Position numbers and translations under genes: made by a program. DNA of 64,000 bases from JBCDCY01 sp039180875 (GTDB lineage Bacteria; Pseudomonadota; Alphaproteobacteria; Rhodobacterales; Rhodobacteraceae). Below the pieces are notes generated by a model. It did not search any database, was not told the origin of the DNA, and saw nothing but the letters and a program-made list of their open reading frames with translations. Every line of letters starts with the position of its first letter. Within the stretch, counting starts at the first letter, position 1. The stretch spans positions 124,001-188,000 of the forward strand of contig JBCDCY010000005.1 in the NCBI GenBank assembly GCA_039180875.1. The letters run 5' to 3'. Positions 34,550 through 43,278 of this stretch are shown in pieces.

Positions 34550-35601
34550 CTCTCGAACCCCGCGCGGCCGACGATCCGGCCGTTGCGGTCGACGAGCAGC
34601 GTTTCGACCTCTGTTGCCGGGTTACCGAGCTGCGCCAGAGCGGACGCCCGCGCATCGGCGGCGATCGCTTCGGGCAGTGCCGGTGCGGCGGCGGCAAAGA
34701 CCTCGGCCGCCGTGTTCGCCTGTCGCGCCAAGTCGGGCGTGCCGCCGAGCCGCTCCAGCCGCTGGGCCAGGTCGGCGAAATCGACCTGGCTCCGCCCCGA
34801 ATGCAGATCCGTGGCGCCCTGGGCGAGCTTCGTCATCTTGGCGACGCCCCCGGCGATGGTGAGCCGCGGGATCGGATGCCGGCGCAGGTATTTGAGCAAG
34901 CCGCCCACGAAATCGCCCATGTCCAGCCGCGCCTCGAGCGGCAGGTCGTAAAGCCGCAGCGCCGCCGCCTCCGACGTCGATCCGGTGGCGGCGAGGGCGT
35001 GGGCAAGGCCGCTCGCCCGGGCCACGTCGATGCCGCGGTGGATCGAGGCGATCCAGGCGGCGCAGGAAAACGGCCGCACGATCCCGGTCGTGCCGAGGAT
35101 CGAGATCCCACCCCGGATACCCAGCCGCGGGTTCCAGGTCTTCTCCGCCAGGGCCGCGCCGCCGGGCACGGAGATCTCCACCGCGAACCGCGCATGGCCC
35201 GCGATCTCCCGCAACATCGCCTCGATCAGGGCCCGGGGCGCGGGATTGATTGCCGGCTCGCCTGGTGGGATCGGCAGGCCGGGCTTCGTGACCATCCCGA
35301 CGCCCTCACCCGCCGCGAACTGCAACGCGGGGGCCGGGCGGAGCGTCGCGACGATCAGGGCGCCGTGGGTCACATCCGGGTCGTCGCCGGCGTCCTTGAT
35401 CACGCCGGCGCGGGCCCAACCCTCCCCCTGTTCGCGGAGGGCAAGAGGGAAGGCGGGCTGCTCTCCCTTGGGCAGGGTGATGGAGACGGGGTCGAGGAAG
35501 GCACCGCTCTCGAGCGCCGCCGCCGCCGACTTCGCCGCGGCGGCGGCGCAGGCCCCGGTGGTCCAACCGCTGCGAAGCGGTCCCTCGGGCCGCCGGGCCA
35601 T
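34546..35601 (-). CDS. cbiD: cobalt-precorrin-5B C1-methyltransferase
   Basis: The 351-residue protein begins with LRSGWTTGACAAAAAKSAA, the hallmark of CbiD. GEGVGMVTKPGLP and GTTGIVRPFS are further conserved blocks. It methylates C1 using S-adenosylmethionine in the anaerobic pathway, where the aerobic pathway uses CobF. It is divergent from cobB, and in the 90 bases between them CCGCAGG pairs with CCTGCGG around a 10-base loop. Its presence with cbiG argues for the cobalt-early chemistry. Confidence 0.94.
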   Translation of the reverse strand: MARRPEGPLRSGWTTGACAAAAAKSAAAALESGAFLDPVSITLPKGEQPAFPLALREQGEGWARAGVIKDAGDDPDVTHGALIVATLRPAPALQFAAGEGVGMVTKPGLPIPPGEPAINPAPRALIEAMLREIAGHARFAVEISVPGGAALAEKTWNPRLGIRGGISILGTTGIVRPFSCAAWIASIHRGIDVARASGLAHALAATGSTSEAAALRLYDLPLEARLDMGDFVGGLLKYLRRHPIPRLTIAGGVAKMTKLAQGATDLHSGRSQVDFADLAQRLERLGGTPDLARQANTAAEVFAAAAPALPEAIAADARASALAQLGNPATEVETLLVDRNGRIVGRAGFER

Positions 35602-35691
35602 AGGGGCGCCTCAGCCGCCGCCGCAGGCCGGCCGTTGCCTGCGGTTGGCCCACCCGTATAACCGATGGATGAACGGGCGGAGAGAGAGCGG

Positions 35692-36975
35692 ATGAGGGGT
35701 CTCGCGATCGCCGCGCCAAGCTCCGGCGCCGGCAAGACCATGCTGACCCTCGGCCTGCTCGCCGCCCTTCGCCGGCGCGGCGTCCCGGTGGCCGCGGCGA
35801 AGTCGGGGCCCGACTACATCGACCCGGCCTTCCACGCGGCGGCGAGCGGCCGGCCCTCGGTCAATCTCGACGCTTGGGCGATGGCGCCTCGGCGACTCCG
35901 CGCTCTGGCGGCCGCCCAAGGGGGCGAGGTGCTGATCCTCGAAGGCGCCATGGGCCTCTTCGATGGCGCGCCGGACGGCCGGGGCGCGACGGCCGATGTG
36001 GCGGCGGCCCTGGGGCTGCCGGTGGTCCTGGTGCTCGACGTCGCAGCCCAGGGTCAGACGGCCGCGGCCGTGGCCGCGGGCCTCGCCCGGCACCGGCCGG
36101 ATGTCGCGGTGGCGGGCGTCATCCTCAACCGCATCGGCTCGCCCCGCCATGCGGAGATGGTGCGACACGCGATGGCGGCGGTCGGGCTGCCTGTCGTCGG
36201 TGCTGTCCCCCGGACCGACGGGATGGAGGTGCCGAGCCGCCATCTGGGCCTCGTGCAGGCGCGGGAGCAGGCGGGGCTCAGCGCCGCGCTCGACGCCGCG
36301 GCCGCCGCGGTGGCGGAGCACGTGGACCTCGACGCCTTGCTCGCCCTCGCGGCGCCCCTGCCGCCGGCCGGCGGCGCGCCGACCCTGCCGCCCCTCGGCC
36401 AGCGCATCGCGGTGGCGGACGACGATGCCTTTGCCTTCACCTACCGCCATCACCTGACCGATTGGCGGGGTGCGGGAGCCGAGATCCTGCCGTTCTCCCC
36501 GCTTGCCGACGAAGCACCCGACGGGGCGGCCGACGCGATCTTCCTCCCCGGCGGCTATCCGGAACTGCACGCCGGGCGCCTGGCTGCGGCCACCACGTTC
36601 AAGGCGGCGATGCAGGCGGCGGCAGCCCGAGGTGTGCGGACCTACGGCGAGTGCGGCGGCTTCATGGTGTTGGGAGAGGCGCTGGTCGATGCGGAGGGTA
36701 CGGCCCATCCGATGCTCGGCCTCCTGCAACTCGAGACCAGTTTTGCCGAGCGCCGTCTGCACCTCGGCTATCGCCGATTGCAGCCCATGGGCGGCCCCTG
36801 GAGCGGCCCGCTCTTCGGGCATGAGTTCCACTATTCGACAATGGTTCGGGCCGAGGGCGCACCGCTCTTCCAGGCAACGGACAGCACCGGCGCCGATCTC
36901 GGCCCGATCGGCCTCCGCCAGGGCTCCGTCATGGGCTCCTACGCCCATCTGATCGACGCGGTCGACCCGGGCTGA
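35692..36975 (+). CDS. cobB: cobyrinate / hydrogenobyrinate a,c-diamide synthase
   Basis: I choose ATG 35692 because GGAGAGAG lies just before it and the chain then begins MRGLAIAAPSSGAGKTMLTL with the P-loop at once; ATG 35665 is the alternative. The 427-residue enzyme has an N-terminal ATP domain (KSGPDYIDPAFH, LEGAMGLFDG) and a C-terminal class I glutamine amidotransferase domain with the nucleophile in YGECGGFMVLGE (near 320). It amidates the a and c side chains. It converges with cobM. Confidence 0.94.
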   Translation: MRGLAIAAPSSGAGKTMLTLGLLAALRRRGVPVAAAKSGPDYIDPAFHAAASGRPSVNLDAWAMAPRRLRALAAAQGGEVLILEGAMGLFDGAPDGRGATADVAAALGLPVVLVLDVAAQGQTAAAVAAGLARHRPDVAVAGVILNRIGSPRHAEMVRHAMAAVGLPVVGAVPRTDGMEVPSRHLGLVQAREQAGLSAALDAAAAAVAEHVDLDALLALAAPLPPAGGAPTLPPLGQRIAVADDDAFAFTYRHHLTDWRGAGAEILPFSPLADEAPDGAADAIFLPGGYPELHAGRLAAATTFKAAMQAAAARGVRTYGECGGFMVLGEALVDAEGTAHPMLGLLQLETSFAERRLHLGYRRLQPMGGPWSGPLFGHEFHYSTMVRAEGAPLFQATDSTGADLGPIGLRQGSVMGSYAHLIDAVDPG

Positions 36976-36986
36976 GGCCGCCCGGC

Positions 36987-37751
36987 TCATGCCCGCTTCT
37001 CGGGCCGCAGCACGTGGGGATAGGCGCCGTCGTAGAGCGCGGAGTCGCGAAACGCCTCCGCCGCCAGCGCGCGACCGATCAGGATGAGCGCCGTCCGGGT
37101 GAGCTTCGCCGCCCGCGCCGCCTCCCGCAATGTGCCGAGGGTGGCCTCGATTAAGTGCTCGTCCGGCCAGCCCACCCGGTAGGCGATGATGGCCGGGCAG
37201 TCGTGGCCGTAGTGCGGCGTCAGCTCCCGCACGATCTGGGCGACGTTGCGGATCGAGAGATGGATGGCGAGCGTCGCGCCTGTGCGCCCGAAATTGGCGA
37301 GCTCCTCCCCCGGTGGCATGGCGCTCGACTGCATCGCGGTGCGCGTTAGGATCACCGTTTGGGCGACCTCGGGCACCGTCAGCTCCCGGCCGAGGGCAGC
37401 GGCCGCGGCGGCGTAGGCCGGCACGCCCGGCGTGATGTCGTAGGGGATGGCGCGCGCCTTCAGGCGCCGGATCTGCTCGGCGATGGCGCCGTAGAGGGAG
37501 GGGTCGCCGGAATGCACCCGCGCCACGTCCTGGCCGGCGGCGTGGGCCGCCTCGATCTCCACCATGATCTCGTCGAGGGTCATGGGGGCGGTGTCGATGA
37601 CGCGCGCGCCCTCGGGTGCGCCGGCGACGATGGCAGGTGGGACGAGGGAGCCGGCATAGAGGCAGACCGGGCAGGCCGCGATCAGGCGCTGGCCCCGGAC
37701 GGTGATCAGTTCGGGATCGCCGGGGCCGGCGCCGATGAAGTGGACGGTCAT
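36987..37751 (-). CDS. cobM: precorrin-4 C11-methyltransferase
   Basis: A 254-residue SAM-dependent tetrapyrrole methylase. It starts MTVHFIGAGPGDPELITVRG, the CobM/CbiF N-terminal motif, and has DVARVHSGDPSLYGAIAEQ and GVPAYAAAAAALGRELTVPE as the SAM-site loops. It methylates C11. It is the last gene of the leftward operon from pduX and overlaps the fused cbiG-cobJ gene by 4 bases. Confidence 0.95.
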   Translation of the reverse strand: MTVHFIGAGPGDPELITVRGQRLIAACPVCLYAGSLVPPAIVAGAPEGARVIDTAPMTLDEIMVEIEAAHAAGQDVARVHSGDPSLYGAIAEQIRRLKARAIPYDITPGVPAYAAAAAALGRELTVPEVAQTVILTRTAMQSSAMPPGEELANFGRTGATLAIHLSIRNVAQIVRELTPHYGHDCPAIIAYRVGWPDEHLIEATLGTLREAARAAKLTRTALILIGRALAAEAFRDSALYDGAYPHVLRPEKRA

Positions 37752-39532
37752 GCGAGCTCCCTCTTCACCGCATAGCCCCGGGGCGTAAACATCCGCCAGC
37801 CTTCGCCCGTTTCGAAGACCTGGCTGGTGGAGGCGCCGATCAGCACGATGGTGAGCATGTCCACCTCCTCCTCCCGAAGCGTCGCGAGGGTGCGGCGCGT
37901 GATCGTGGCATCGGGGCGCCCGACCTGGCGGGCGAGCAGCACAGGCGTCTCGGCCGGGCGGGCCTCCAGCAGAATGTCGCGGGCCGCCGCCAGCAGGGTT
38001 CGTCGCCGCTGGCTGACGGGGTTGTAGAGGCCGACGACGAAATCCCCGGCGGCGGCGGCGCGCAGGCGGCGGAGGATGTCGTCCCGCGGCGTGAGAAGGT
38101 CGGAGAGCGAGATCGCGCAGAAGTCGTGCCCGAGGAGCGCCCCGGCCATGGCGGAGGCCGCCTGCATCGCGGTGATCCCGGCGGCGTGGGTCACCTCGGC
38201 CCGGCGCGCCGCTTGGCTCACGCCGTCGGGAGCATCGCCGCGGGCGAGCAGCTCCATCACCAGCGCGCCCATGGCGTAGATCCCGGCATCGCCGGAGGAG
38301 ATGAGGGCGACGCGCTGGCCCCGCCCAGCTTCCTCGAGCGCGAAACGGCAGCGCACCTCCTCCTCCCCCAGCGGGAAGTCGCGGCGCGCCTTGCCGGTGG
38401 CCAGGGGGCCGAGCAGGTCGAGATAGGGGCCGTAGCCGACCAGCAGATCGGTCGAGGCGATCAGCCGCGTCGCCTCCGCCGTGCGCCAGGCGGCACCCCC
38501 GGGGCCGATGCCGACGACGGCCAGATGGCCGCGCCTCTGGCCCGGGAGCGTGGCAAGCGGCATAGGCGCCCGGGCGACCGCGCAGGTCGCATGGGCCGTG
38601 CGGCGCTTGGCGACGACCAGCTGTCCTTCGGTCCCGGCAGCGGCGAGCGCCGCCCCCTCCGCCACCCCATGGCAGCCAACCTCGGCGAAGACGGTGTCGG
38701 AGGGCGTGGCGAGGCGCGGCGTCTCCCTCTCCAACGTCTCGGCGTCGAAGAAGCGGGCTGGGACGTCGAGCTGGGCGGCGACGGCCTGGATCGCCGCCTC
38801 GTCCATCTTCAGGTCGATCGAGGCGACGCAGGCGATGCTGCCCGGTGCGATCCCCGCCTCCGCCAGGGTCGTCGCCACCAGTGCCTGCATCTCCTCCACC
38901 GGGCAGTGCCGGGAAGCGCCGAGGCCCAGGACGTGGGCTTGTGGATGATAGACCAGCCGGTCGGGGCCGCCGGCAGCCGGCGCCTCGGTCCCGATCAGGG
39001 TGACGGTGTTCGGCCCGTCGCGCTCGCTGAGCGAGGGCCAGGGCGCCATCCCCTCCCGCCGCAGCCCGGCGCCCGCCAGCAGAGCGGCCGCCGCCGCCTT
39101 GGCATCGCCGGGATTGGCGAGGCGCCAGCCCGGCGGCGGCTCGTCGAGCGCGATGCCGAGCTGCACGTCCCCCGCCGTCGTCAGCGCCGCATGGCCGCCG
39201 AGCGCCGCCGCCAGATCCCGCGCCAGCCGGTTCGCACCCCGATGCCCGCCGAGAAGCGGCACGACCGACGCGCCATCGGCGGAGATCGCAAGCACCGGCG
39301 GTTCGGCGCGTTTATCGCCTAGGACCGGGCCGAGCAGGCGGATCAGGATCCCGGCCGCGCAGACGCCCACGATCGGGCAGCCGGCGGTGAAGAGGCCCTG
39401 GATCGTCTCCGCAGTGTCCCCAGCACCCCGGCCGAGCCGATGCACCGCGCCGCCGATGGCCTCCGCCGCCCGGGCCGCCGTCGCGGCGCCCCCGTCGTCG
39501 AGGCAGATCACCGCGGGGGTCGGATCGGCCAT
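37748..39532 (-). CDS. cobJ: fused cobalt-precorrin-5A hydrolase (CbiG) and precorrin-3B C17-methyltransferase (CobJ)
   Basis: The 594-residue protein starts at ATG 39532 (MADPTPAVICLDD). Residues 1-330 are CbiG-like: CPIVGVCAAGILIRLLGP and VVPLLGGHRGANRLARDLA form the central domain, and LGLGASRHCPVEEMQALVA with SIDLKMDEAAI the CobE/CbiG C domain. From about 334 (HLAVVGIGPGGAAW) a complete CobJ/CbiH methylase follows, with ALISSGDAGIYAMGALVMEL and VTHAAGITAMQAASAMAGA. The two steps are adjacent in ring contraction, so fusion makes sense. It overlaps cobI by 25 bases. Confidence 0.93.
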   Translation of the reverse strand: MADPTPAVICLDDGGAATAARAAEAIGGAVHRLGRGAGDTAETIQGLFTAGCPIVGVCAAGILIRLLGPVLGDKRAEPPVLAISADGASVVPLLGGHRGANRLARDLAAALGGHAALTTAGDVQLGIALDEPPPGWRLANPGDAKAAAAALLAGAGLRREGMAPWPSLSERDGPNTVTLIGTEAPAAGGPDRLVYHPQAHVLGLGASRHCPVEEMQALVATTLAEAGIAPGSIACVASIDLKMDEAAIQAVAAQLDVPARFFDAETLERETPRLATPSDTVFAEVGCHGVAEGAALAAAGTEGQLVVAKRRTAHATCAVARAPMPLATLPGQRRGHLAVVGIGPGGAAWRTAEATRLIASTDLLVGYGPYLDLLGPLATGKARRDFPLGEEEVRCRFALEEAGRGQRVALISSGDAGIYAMGALVMELLARGDAPDGVSQAARRAEVTHAAGITAMQAASAMAGALLGHDFCAISLSDLLTPRDDILRRLRAAAAGDFVVGLYNPVSQRRRTLLAAARDILLEARPAETPVLLARQVGRPDATITRRTLATLREEEVDMLTIVLIGASTSQVFETGEGWRMFTPRGYAVKRELA

Positions 39533-40224
39533 GGCTCCCCCCCGCGATAGATCAGGATCATGGAGAAGTAGGGCGCCGCCTCTGGCGCCTCGGCGAGCGG
39601 CAGCACCTCCTCGGCCGGCAGGCTGGCGCGGGCGACATAGCCGGCGCGGTCGAGCAGTCCCATCTCGGCCATCAGTGCCCGGAGGCGCGGCAGGCGGTGG
39701 CCCACCTTGATGATCGCCACCGCATCCGCTGCTTCGATCCGGGAGCGGAGGACGTCGTTCTCCATCGTGCCGGGCAGGATCGCCAATGCCTCGCTCCGCG
39801 CCGCGAGCGGCCGGCCGAGGGCGGCGGCGCAGGCGGTGAGCGAGCTCACGCCCGGCACCACGTCGACGCGATGCTGCTCCGCCAGGCGCTCGAACAGGTA
39901 CATGAAGGAGCCGTAGAAGAACGGGTCGCCCTCGCAGAGCACCGCGACGTCCCGCCCGGCGTACAGCTCGGCGGAGAGGCGGTCGGCGGCCTTGTCGTAG
40001 ATCTCCTGCGCCGGAAAGCGGTCGGTGCGCATGGGCACGACGATGGGGATTTCCTCGGCGTCCGGTCCGATCGCCTCGGCCGCGATGGCGCGGGCGAAGC
40101 TCTCTCCGGTATCGGGGGCGGGGTAGGCGACCACGGGGGCCGCCGAGATCAGGCGCCAGGCTTTGCGGGTCATCAATTCCGGGTCGCCCGGGCCCACGCC
40201 GATGCCGTAGAGCGTCCCGCTCAT
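39508..40224 (-). CDS. cobI: precorrin-2 C20-methyltransferase
   Basis: The start ATG 40224 gives MSGTLYGIGVGPGDPELMTR, the CobI/CbiL opening; 238 residues. The SAM loops are VAVLCEGDPFFYGSFMYLFE and VVPGVSSLTACAAALGRPL. It adds the C20 methyl that is lost again on ring contraction. The gene overlaps cobL upstream by 4 bases and the cbiG-cobJ fusion downstream by 25 bases. Confidence 0.95.
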   Translation of the reverse strand: MSGTLYGIGVGPGDPELMTRKAWRLISAAPVVAYPAPDTGESFARAIAAEAIGPDAEEIPIVVPMRTDRFPAQEIYDKAADRLSAELYAGRDVAVLCEGDPFFYGSFMYLFERLAEQHRVDVVPGVSSLTACAAALGRPLAARSEALAILPGTMENDVLRSRIEAADAVAIIKVGHRLPRLRALMAEMGLLDRAGYVARASLPAEEVLPLAEAPEAAPYFSMILIYRGGEPWPIRPPR

Positions 40225-41414
40225 GGGCCAAGGCTCCATTGCGTCACCGGCATCATCGGGCGCCAGCCGGTCAGATCACCGACGGGCTCGGCCCGGGCGA
40301 CGGAGAGGCGCGTGAGCATGCCGCCGAAGCGGGCGTGCAGGTCGATCAGCAGGCGCTCGCTCTCCAATGTCACGGCATTGGCGACGAGGCGGCCGTGGGG
40401 CTTAAGTGCGGCGCGGCAGGCCTCGACGACAGCCGGGCTCAGGCCTCCGCCGATGAAGACGGCATCCGGCGCCGGCAGATCTGCCAGCGCGTCGGGCGCC
40501 CGACCGTCGATCAGTTGCAGGCAGGGGGTGCCGAGGGCGCGGGCGTTCCGTTCCGCCATCGCACGGCGGTCAGCCCTCGGTTCGAGCCCGATGGCCGTCG
40601 CGCGGTCGGCCGCCCGCATCCACTCGATGCCGACGGAGCCGCAGCCGGCGCCGATGTCCCAGAGGAGGGCGCCCGGCAGCGGCATCAGGCGCGCGAGCGT
40701 GACGGCGCGGACCTCGGCCTTGGTCATCTTGCCGTCATGCTCGAAGGCCGTGTCGGGCAGGCCCGGCGTGCAGGGTAGGACGACGGGCGTGGCGTCGGCC
40801 CGGCACTCGACCGCGATGGTGTGGAAGTCCGGCACCTCGGCGTCCCAGGTCGCGGCGATGCCCTCGAAGCGGCGTTCGTCGGCCGTCTCCATCTCCGCCA
40901 GGACGACAATGCGGCTCGCGCCGTAGCCCTGTCGGCGGAGGAGGGCGGCGATGGCCGCTGGGCTCCCGCGATCTTCTGCGAGGATCAGCAGGTGGGTGTC
41001 GGGGGCGAGGCGGGGCAGGATGCTCTCCACCGGGCGGCCGTGGACGGAGGCCATCTCGACCTCCGTCAAGGGCCAGCCGAGCCGGGCGGCCGCGAGCTGG
41101 AAGGCGGCGAGTTGCGGGTGGAACGCGAGCTCTTCCCGCGCGAAGGCCCGGGCGAACATCGCGCCTACAGAGTACCAGAGCGGATCGCCTGTCACGAGGA
41201 CGGCCGTCTTGGTGCCGCGTCGGGCGGCGACCGTGTCGATCAGGGCATCGAAGGGGCTCGGCCAGCTCAGCCGCTCGGCCCCGCTCTCGACCAGGGCGTG
41301 GTGGCGGTCGGAGCCGAGGATGATCTCGGCCTCCGCCACCGCATCGCGGGCCTCGGCGCCGAGGCTCTCGATCCCGCCGGCGCCGATGCCGACGATGTGG
41401 AGCCAGGGCGTCAT
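40221..41414 (-). CDS. cobL: precorrin-6Y C5,C15-methyltransferase, decarboxylating (CbiE-CbiT fusion)
   Basis: A 397-residue bifunctional enzyme. Residues 1-200 are the CbiE-like methylase (WLHIVGIGAGGIESLG, VLVTGDPLWYSVGAMFAR). From about 215 the CbiT-like part begins, with HDGKMTKAEVRAVTLARL and the Rossmann SAM motif LLWDIGAGCGSVGIEWM, then AVFIGGGLSP. It methylates C5 and C15 and decarboxylates the C12 acetate. It overlaps cobH and cobI by 4 bases each. Confidence 0.95.
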   Translation of the reverse strand: MTPWLHIVGIGAGGIESLGAEARDAVAEAEIILGSDRHHALVESGAERLSWPSPFDALIDTVAARRGTKTAVLVTGDPLWYSVGAMFARAFAREELAFHPQLAAFQLAAARLGWPLTEVEMASVHGRPVESILPRLAPDTHLLILAEDRGSPAAIAALLRRQGYGASRIVVLAEMETADERRFEGIAATWDAEVPDFHTIAVECRADATPVVLPCTPGLPDTAFEHDGKMTKAEVRAVTLARLMPLPGALLWDIGAGCGSVGIEWMRAADRATAIGLEPRADRRAMAERNARALGTPCLQLIDGRAPDALADLPAPDAVFIGGGLSPAVVEACRAALKPHGRLVANAVTLESERLLIDLHARFGGMLTRLSVARAEPVGDLTGWRPMMPVTQWSLGP

Positions 41415-42040
41415 GCCGGCCCGGCGAGTGCGTTCACCGCAGCCGCGGCCATGGCGGAGCCGCCCCGCCGGCCGAGGAGGGTGACGAAGGGTATGCCCCT
41501 CGGGTCCGCAGCCAACGCCGCCTTACTCTCGGCCGCGCCGACGAAGCCAACGGGAAAGCCGAGGATCAGGGCTGGGCGGGGCCAGCCCGCGTCCAGGCGC
41601 TCGAGCAGGCGGAAGAGCGCTGTCGGGGCATTGCCGATGGCGACGATGGCGCCGGCGATCTCCGGCCGCCAAAGCTCGACGGCGGCGGCGGAGCGGGTGG
41701 TGCCGAGCTGTTCCGCCAGCGCCGGTACCTCCACCGCGTTCAGCGTCACCCGCACCGGATTGGCGCTCGGCAGCCGCCGGCGGATGATCCCGGCCGCCAC
41801 CATCTCACAATCGCAGAGGATGGGCGCGCCGCGGGCGAGGGCGGCGCGTCCCACTTCCGCCGCATCGGCCGTGGCCCGTAGATCCGGGGCCAGGTCCACC
41901 ATGCCGCAGGCGTGGATTAGCCGGATGGCCACGGGGCGGAGCGCCTCGGGCAGATGGTCGAGCGCCGCCTCCGCCTCAACCGTTGCGAAGGAACGGCGGT
42001 AGATCTCGGCCGGATCGCGGAGGTAGTCCACGGCGCTCAC
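41411..42040 (-). CDS. cobH: precorrin-8X methylmutase
   Basis: I take GTG 42040 as the start, overlapping the cbiX stop as GTGA; this gives 209 residues, normal for CobH/CbiC. The frame is open far upstream only as a shadow of cbiX. Family blocks are IHACGMVDLAPDLRAT with the catalytic histidine, APILCDCEMVAAGI, AIGNAPTALFRLLE and LILGFPVGFVGAAESKAAL. It moves the C11 methyl to C12 to give (hydrogeno)cobyrinate. Confidence 0.94.
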   Translation of the reverse strand: MSAVDYLRDPAEIYRRSFATVEAEAALDHLPEALRPVAIRLIHACGMVDLAPDLRATADAAEVGRAALARGAPILCDCEMVAAGIIRRRLPSANPVRVTLNAVEVPALAEQLGTTRSAAAVELWRPEIAGAIVAIGNAPTALFRLLERLDAGWPRPALILGFPVGFVGAAESKAALAADPRGIPFVTLLGRRGGSAMAAAAVNALAGPA

Positions 42041-43128
42041 CGCTTCGGCGCATGCTTGCGCACGCTTTCGGGTCCGTGCGGGTGGTCGGCCTGGGGATAG
42101 GCCGGGTGGTGGTGATGGTGGTCGTGACCATGGTCGTGGCCATGATCGTGATGGTGGTGGTGATCGTGCCCCGCCCCATCCAGGCGGCAGACGCCGGTGC
42201 AGAACTCCGCGCACATCTCGCAATCGGCGACGTTGGAGCCCGGCGCGGTCGCGCCCTGGCCCTCGACATGGTGGTGGTGGCTCTCCTGTGCCATGCCGAC
42301 CTCGGCCTCGAAGCCGAGGACCTGGGTGCGGTACTTGCACATGGAGCAGTTCATCGCGGCCTGCCCCTCCAGGATCTCCGTCACCCGCTCGGCGAAGGTG
42401 GCGATGACCTGGGGATGGTCGTTGAGGTAGCCGGCCTTCACCCACTGGATCCCGGGATGCTCGGCCGCGACCATGTCGGCGAAGCCATAGATCCGGTCGA
42501 TCAGGATCCCGGTGAACAGGAAGTAGGGGAAGACGACGATGCGCCGGTAGCCGAGGCGGGCGGCATGGGCGAGGGCTGGCTCGACCAACGGGAAGGTGAC
42601 GCCGGAGAAGCCGACCTCGCACCAGCCGAAGCCCATCCCCTCCTGCAAGAGGCGCGCCACCTTGGCGACGTTGCCGTTCGCATCGGGGTCGGACGCACCC
42701 CGGCCGATGACGACGAGGCAGGTGTCGTGGCGGTCGACGACGGGGCCGCTGGCGTCGGCCTCGGCCACCGCCGCCTCGATCCGCGCGGCGGCTGCGGCGA
42801 TCATCTTCGGATCGACGCCCAACTCTCGCCCATAGCGCACGCTGACGCCGTGGGTCTGGGCGTAGGTGTTGAGCACGCTCGGGATGTCGTTCTTGGCGTG
42901 CATCGCAGCAAACAGCATCCCCGGCACGGCCAGGATGTCGTCGCAGCCTGCCTCGCGCAAGCGGTCGAGCCCGTCGCGGATCACGGGGTTGGCGAACTCG
43001 AGATAGCCGTATTCGACGGGCCAATGGGGGAAGGTGTCACGCAGCCGTTCCGCCACGACGGCGAATTCGTCCACGGCTGCTTGGCTGCGCGAGCCGTGCC
43101 CGCAGACCATCACGCCGATCTTGCCCAT
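42037..43128 (-). CDS. cbiX: sirohydrochlorin cobaltochelatase CbiX with metal-binding C-terminal tail
   Basis: The 363-residue protein starts MGKIGVMVCGHGSRSQ, with the chelatase histidine at about 11 (GHGSR). Two CbiX units follow, the second around IGVRYGREL-like and VVIGRGASDPDANGN blocks, then FPYFLFTGILIDRI. After about 255 come two cysteine clusters (NCSMCKYR and DCEMCAEFCTGVC) that fit an Fe-S or metal site, then a His/Asp-rich stretch (about 316-350). It inserts cobalt early, into sirohydrochlorin. The tail may store or deliver cobalt. It overlaps cobH by 4 bases. Confidence 0.92.
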   Translation of the reverse strand: MGKIGVMVCGHGSRSQAAVDEFAVVAERLRDTFPHWPVEYGYLEFANPVIRDGLDRLREAGCDDILAVPGMLFAAMHAKNDIPSVLNTYAQTHGVSVRYGRELGVDPKMIAAAAARIEAAVAEADASGPVVDRHDTCLVVIGRGASDPDANGNVAKVARLLQEGMGFGWCEVGFSGVTFPLVEPALAHAARLGYRRIVVFPYFLFTGILIDRIYGFADMVAAEHPGIQWVKAGYLNDHPQVIATFAERVTEILEGQAAMNCSMCKYRTQVLGFEAEVGMAQESHHHHVEGQGATAPGSNVADCEMCAEFCTGVCRLDGAGHDHHHHHDHGHDHGHDHHHHHPAYPQADHPHGPESVRKHAPKR

Positions 43129-43278
43129 GCTGCGCCGTCCTCCGCCCGGGCGCGTCCTGCGGCTGGCCTGGGCGCATGGCCCTGACCTGGAAAGCTCCGG
43201 CCTCGGCCCCCGGATTGGGTCGGCGTCGCACCGGATGCGCTTTCAGCTCCGCGGGAGGAGCGCCTTCCTAAGACGTTC
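43129..43278 (-). other. 150-base leader between pduX and cbiX with inverted repeats
   Basis: GCGCAT at 43172 and ATGCGC at 43235 are complementary, and GGAAAGCTCC at 43189 and several GGCC/CCGG segments can pair within them. Operon genes elsewhere here overlap, so a gap of this size is exceptional. I looked for a second cobalamin riboswitch and did not find the conserved blocks. A structured leader is possible. Confidence 0.35.

Noticed and set aside
35665..35691. ATG 35665 as the start of cobB
   Set aside because: ATG 35692 has the better ribosome-binding site and places the P-loop at the usual distance from the N terminus; 35665 remains possible.
43129..43278. A second cobalamin riboswitch upstream of cbiX
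   Set aside because: CGGTGCGACGCCG and GGTCAGG look vaguely similar, but the GCCACTG, GGGAAGGC and CAGGAGACC blocks that are clear at 54014-54222 are missing.
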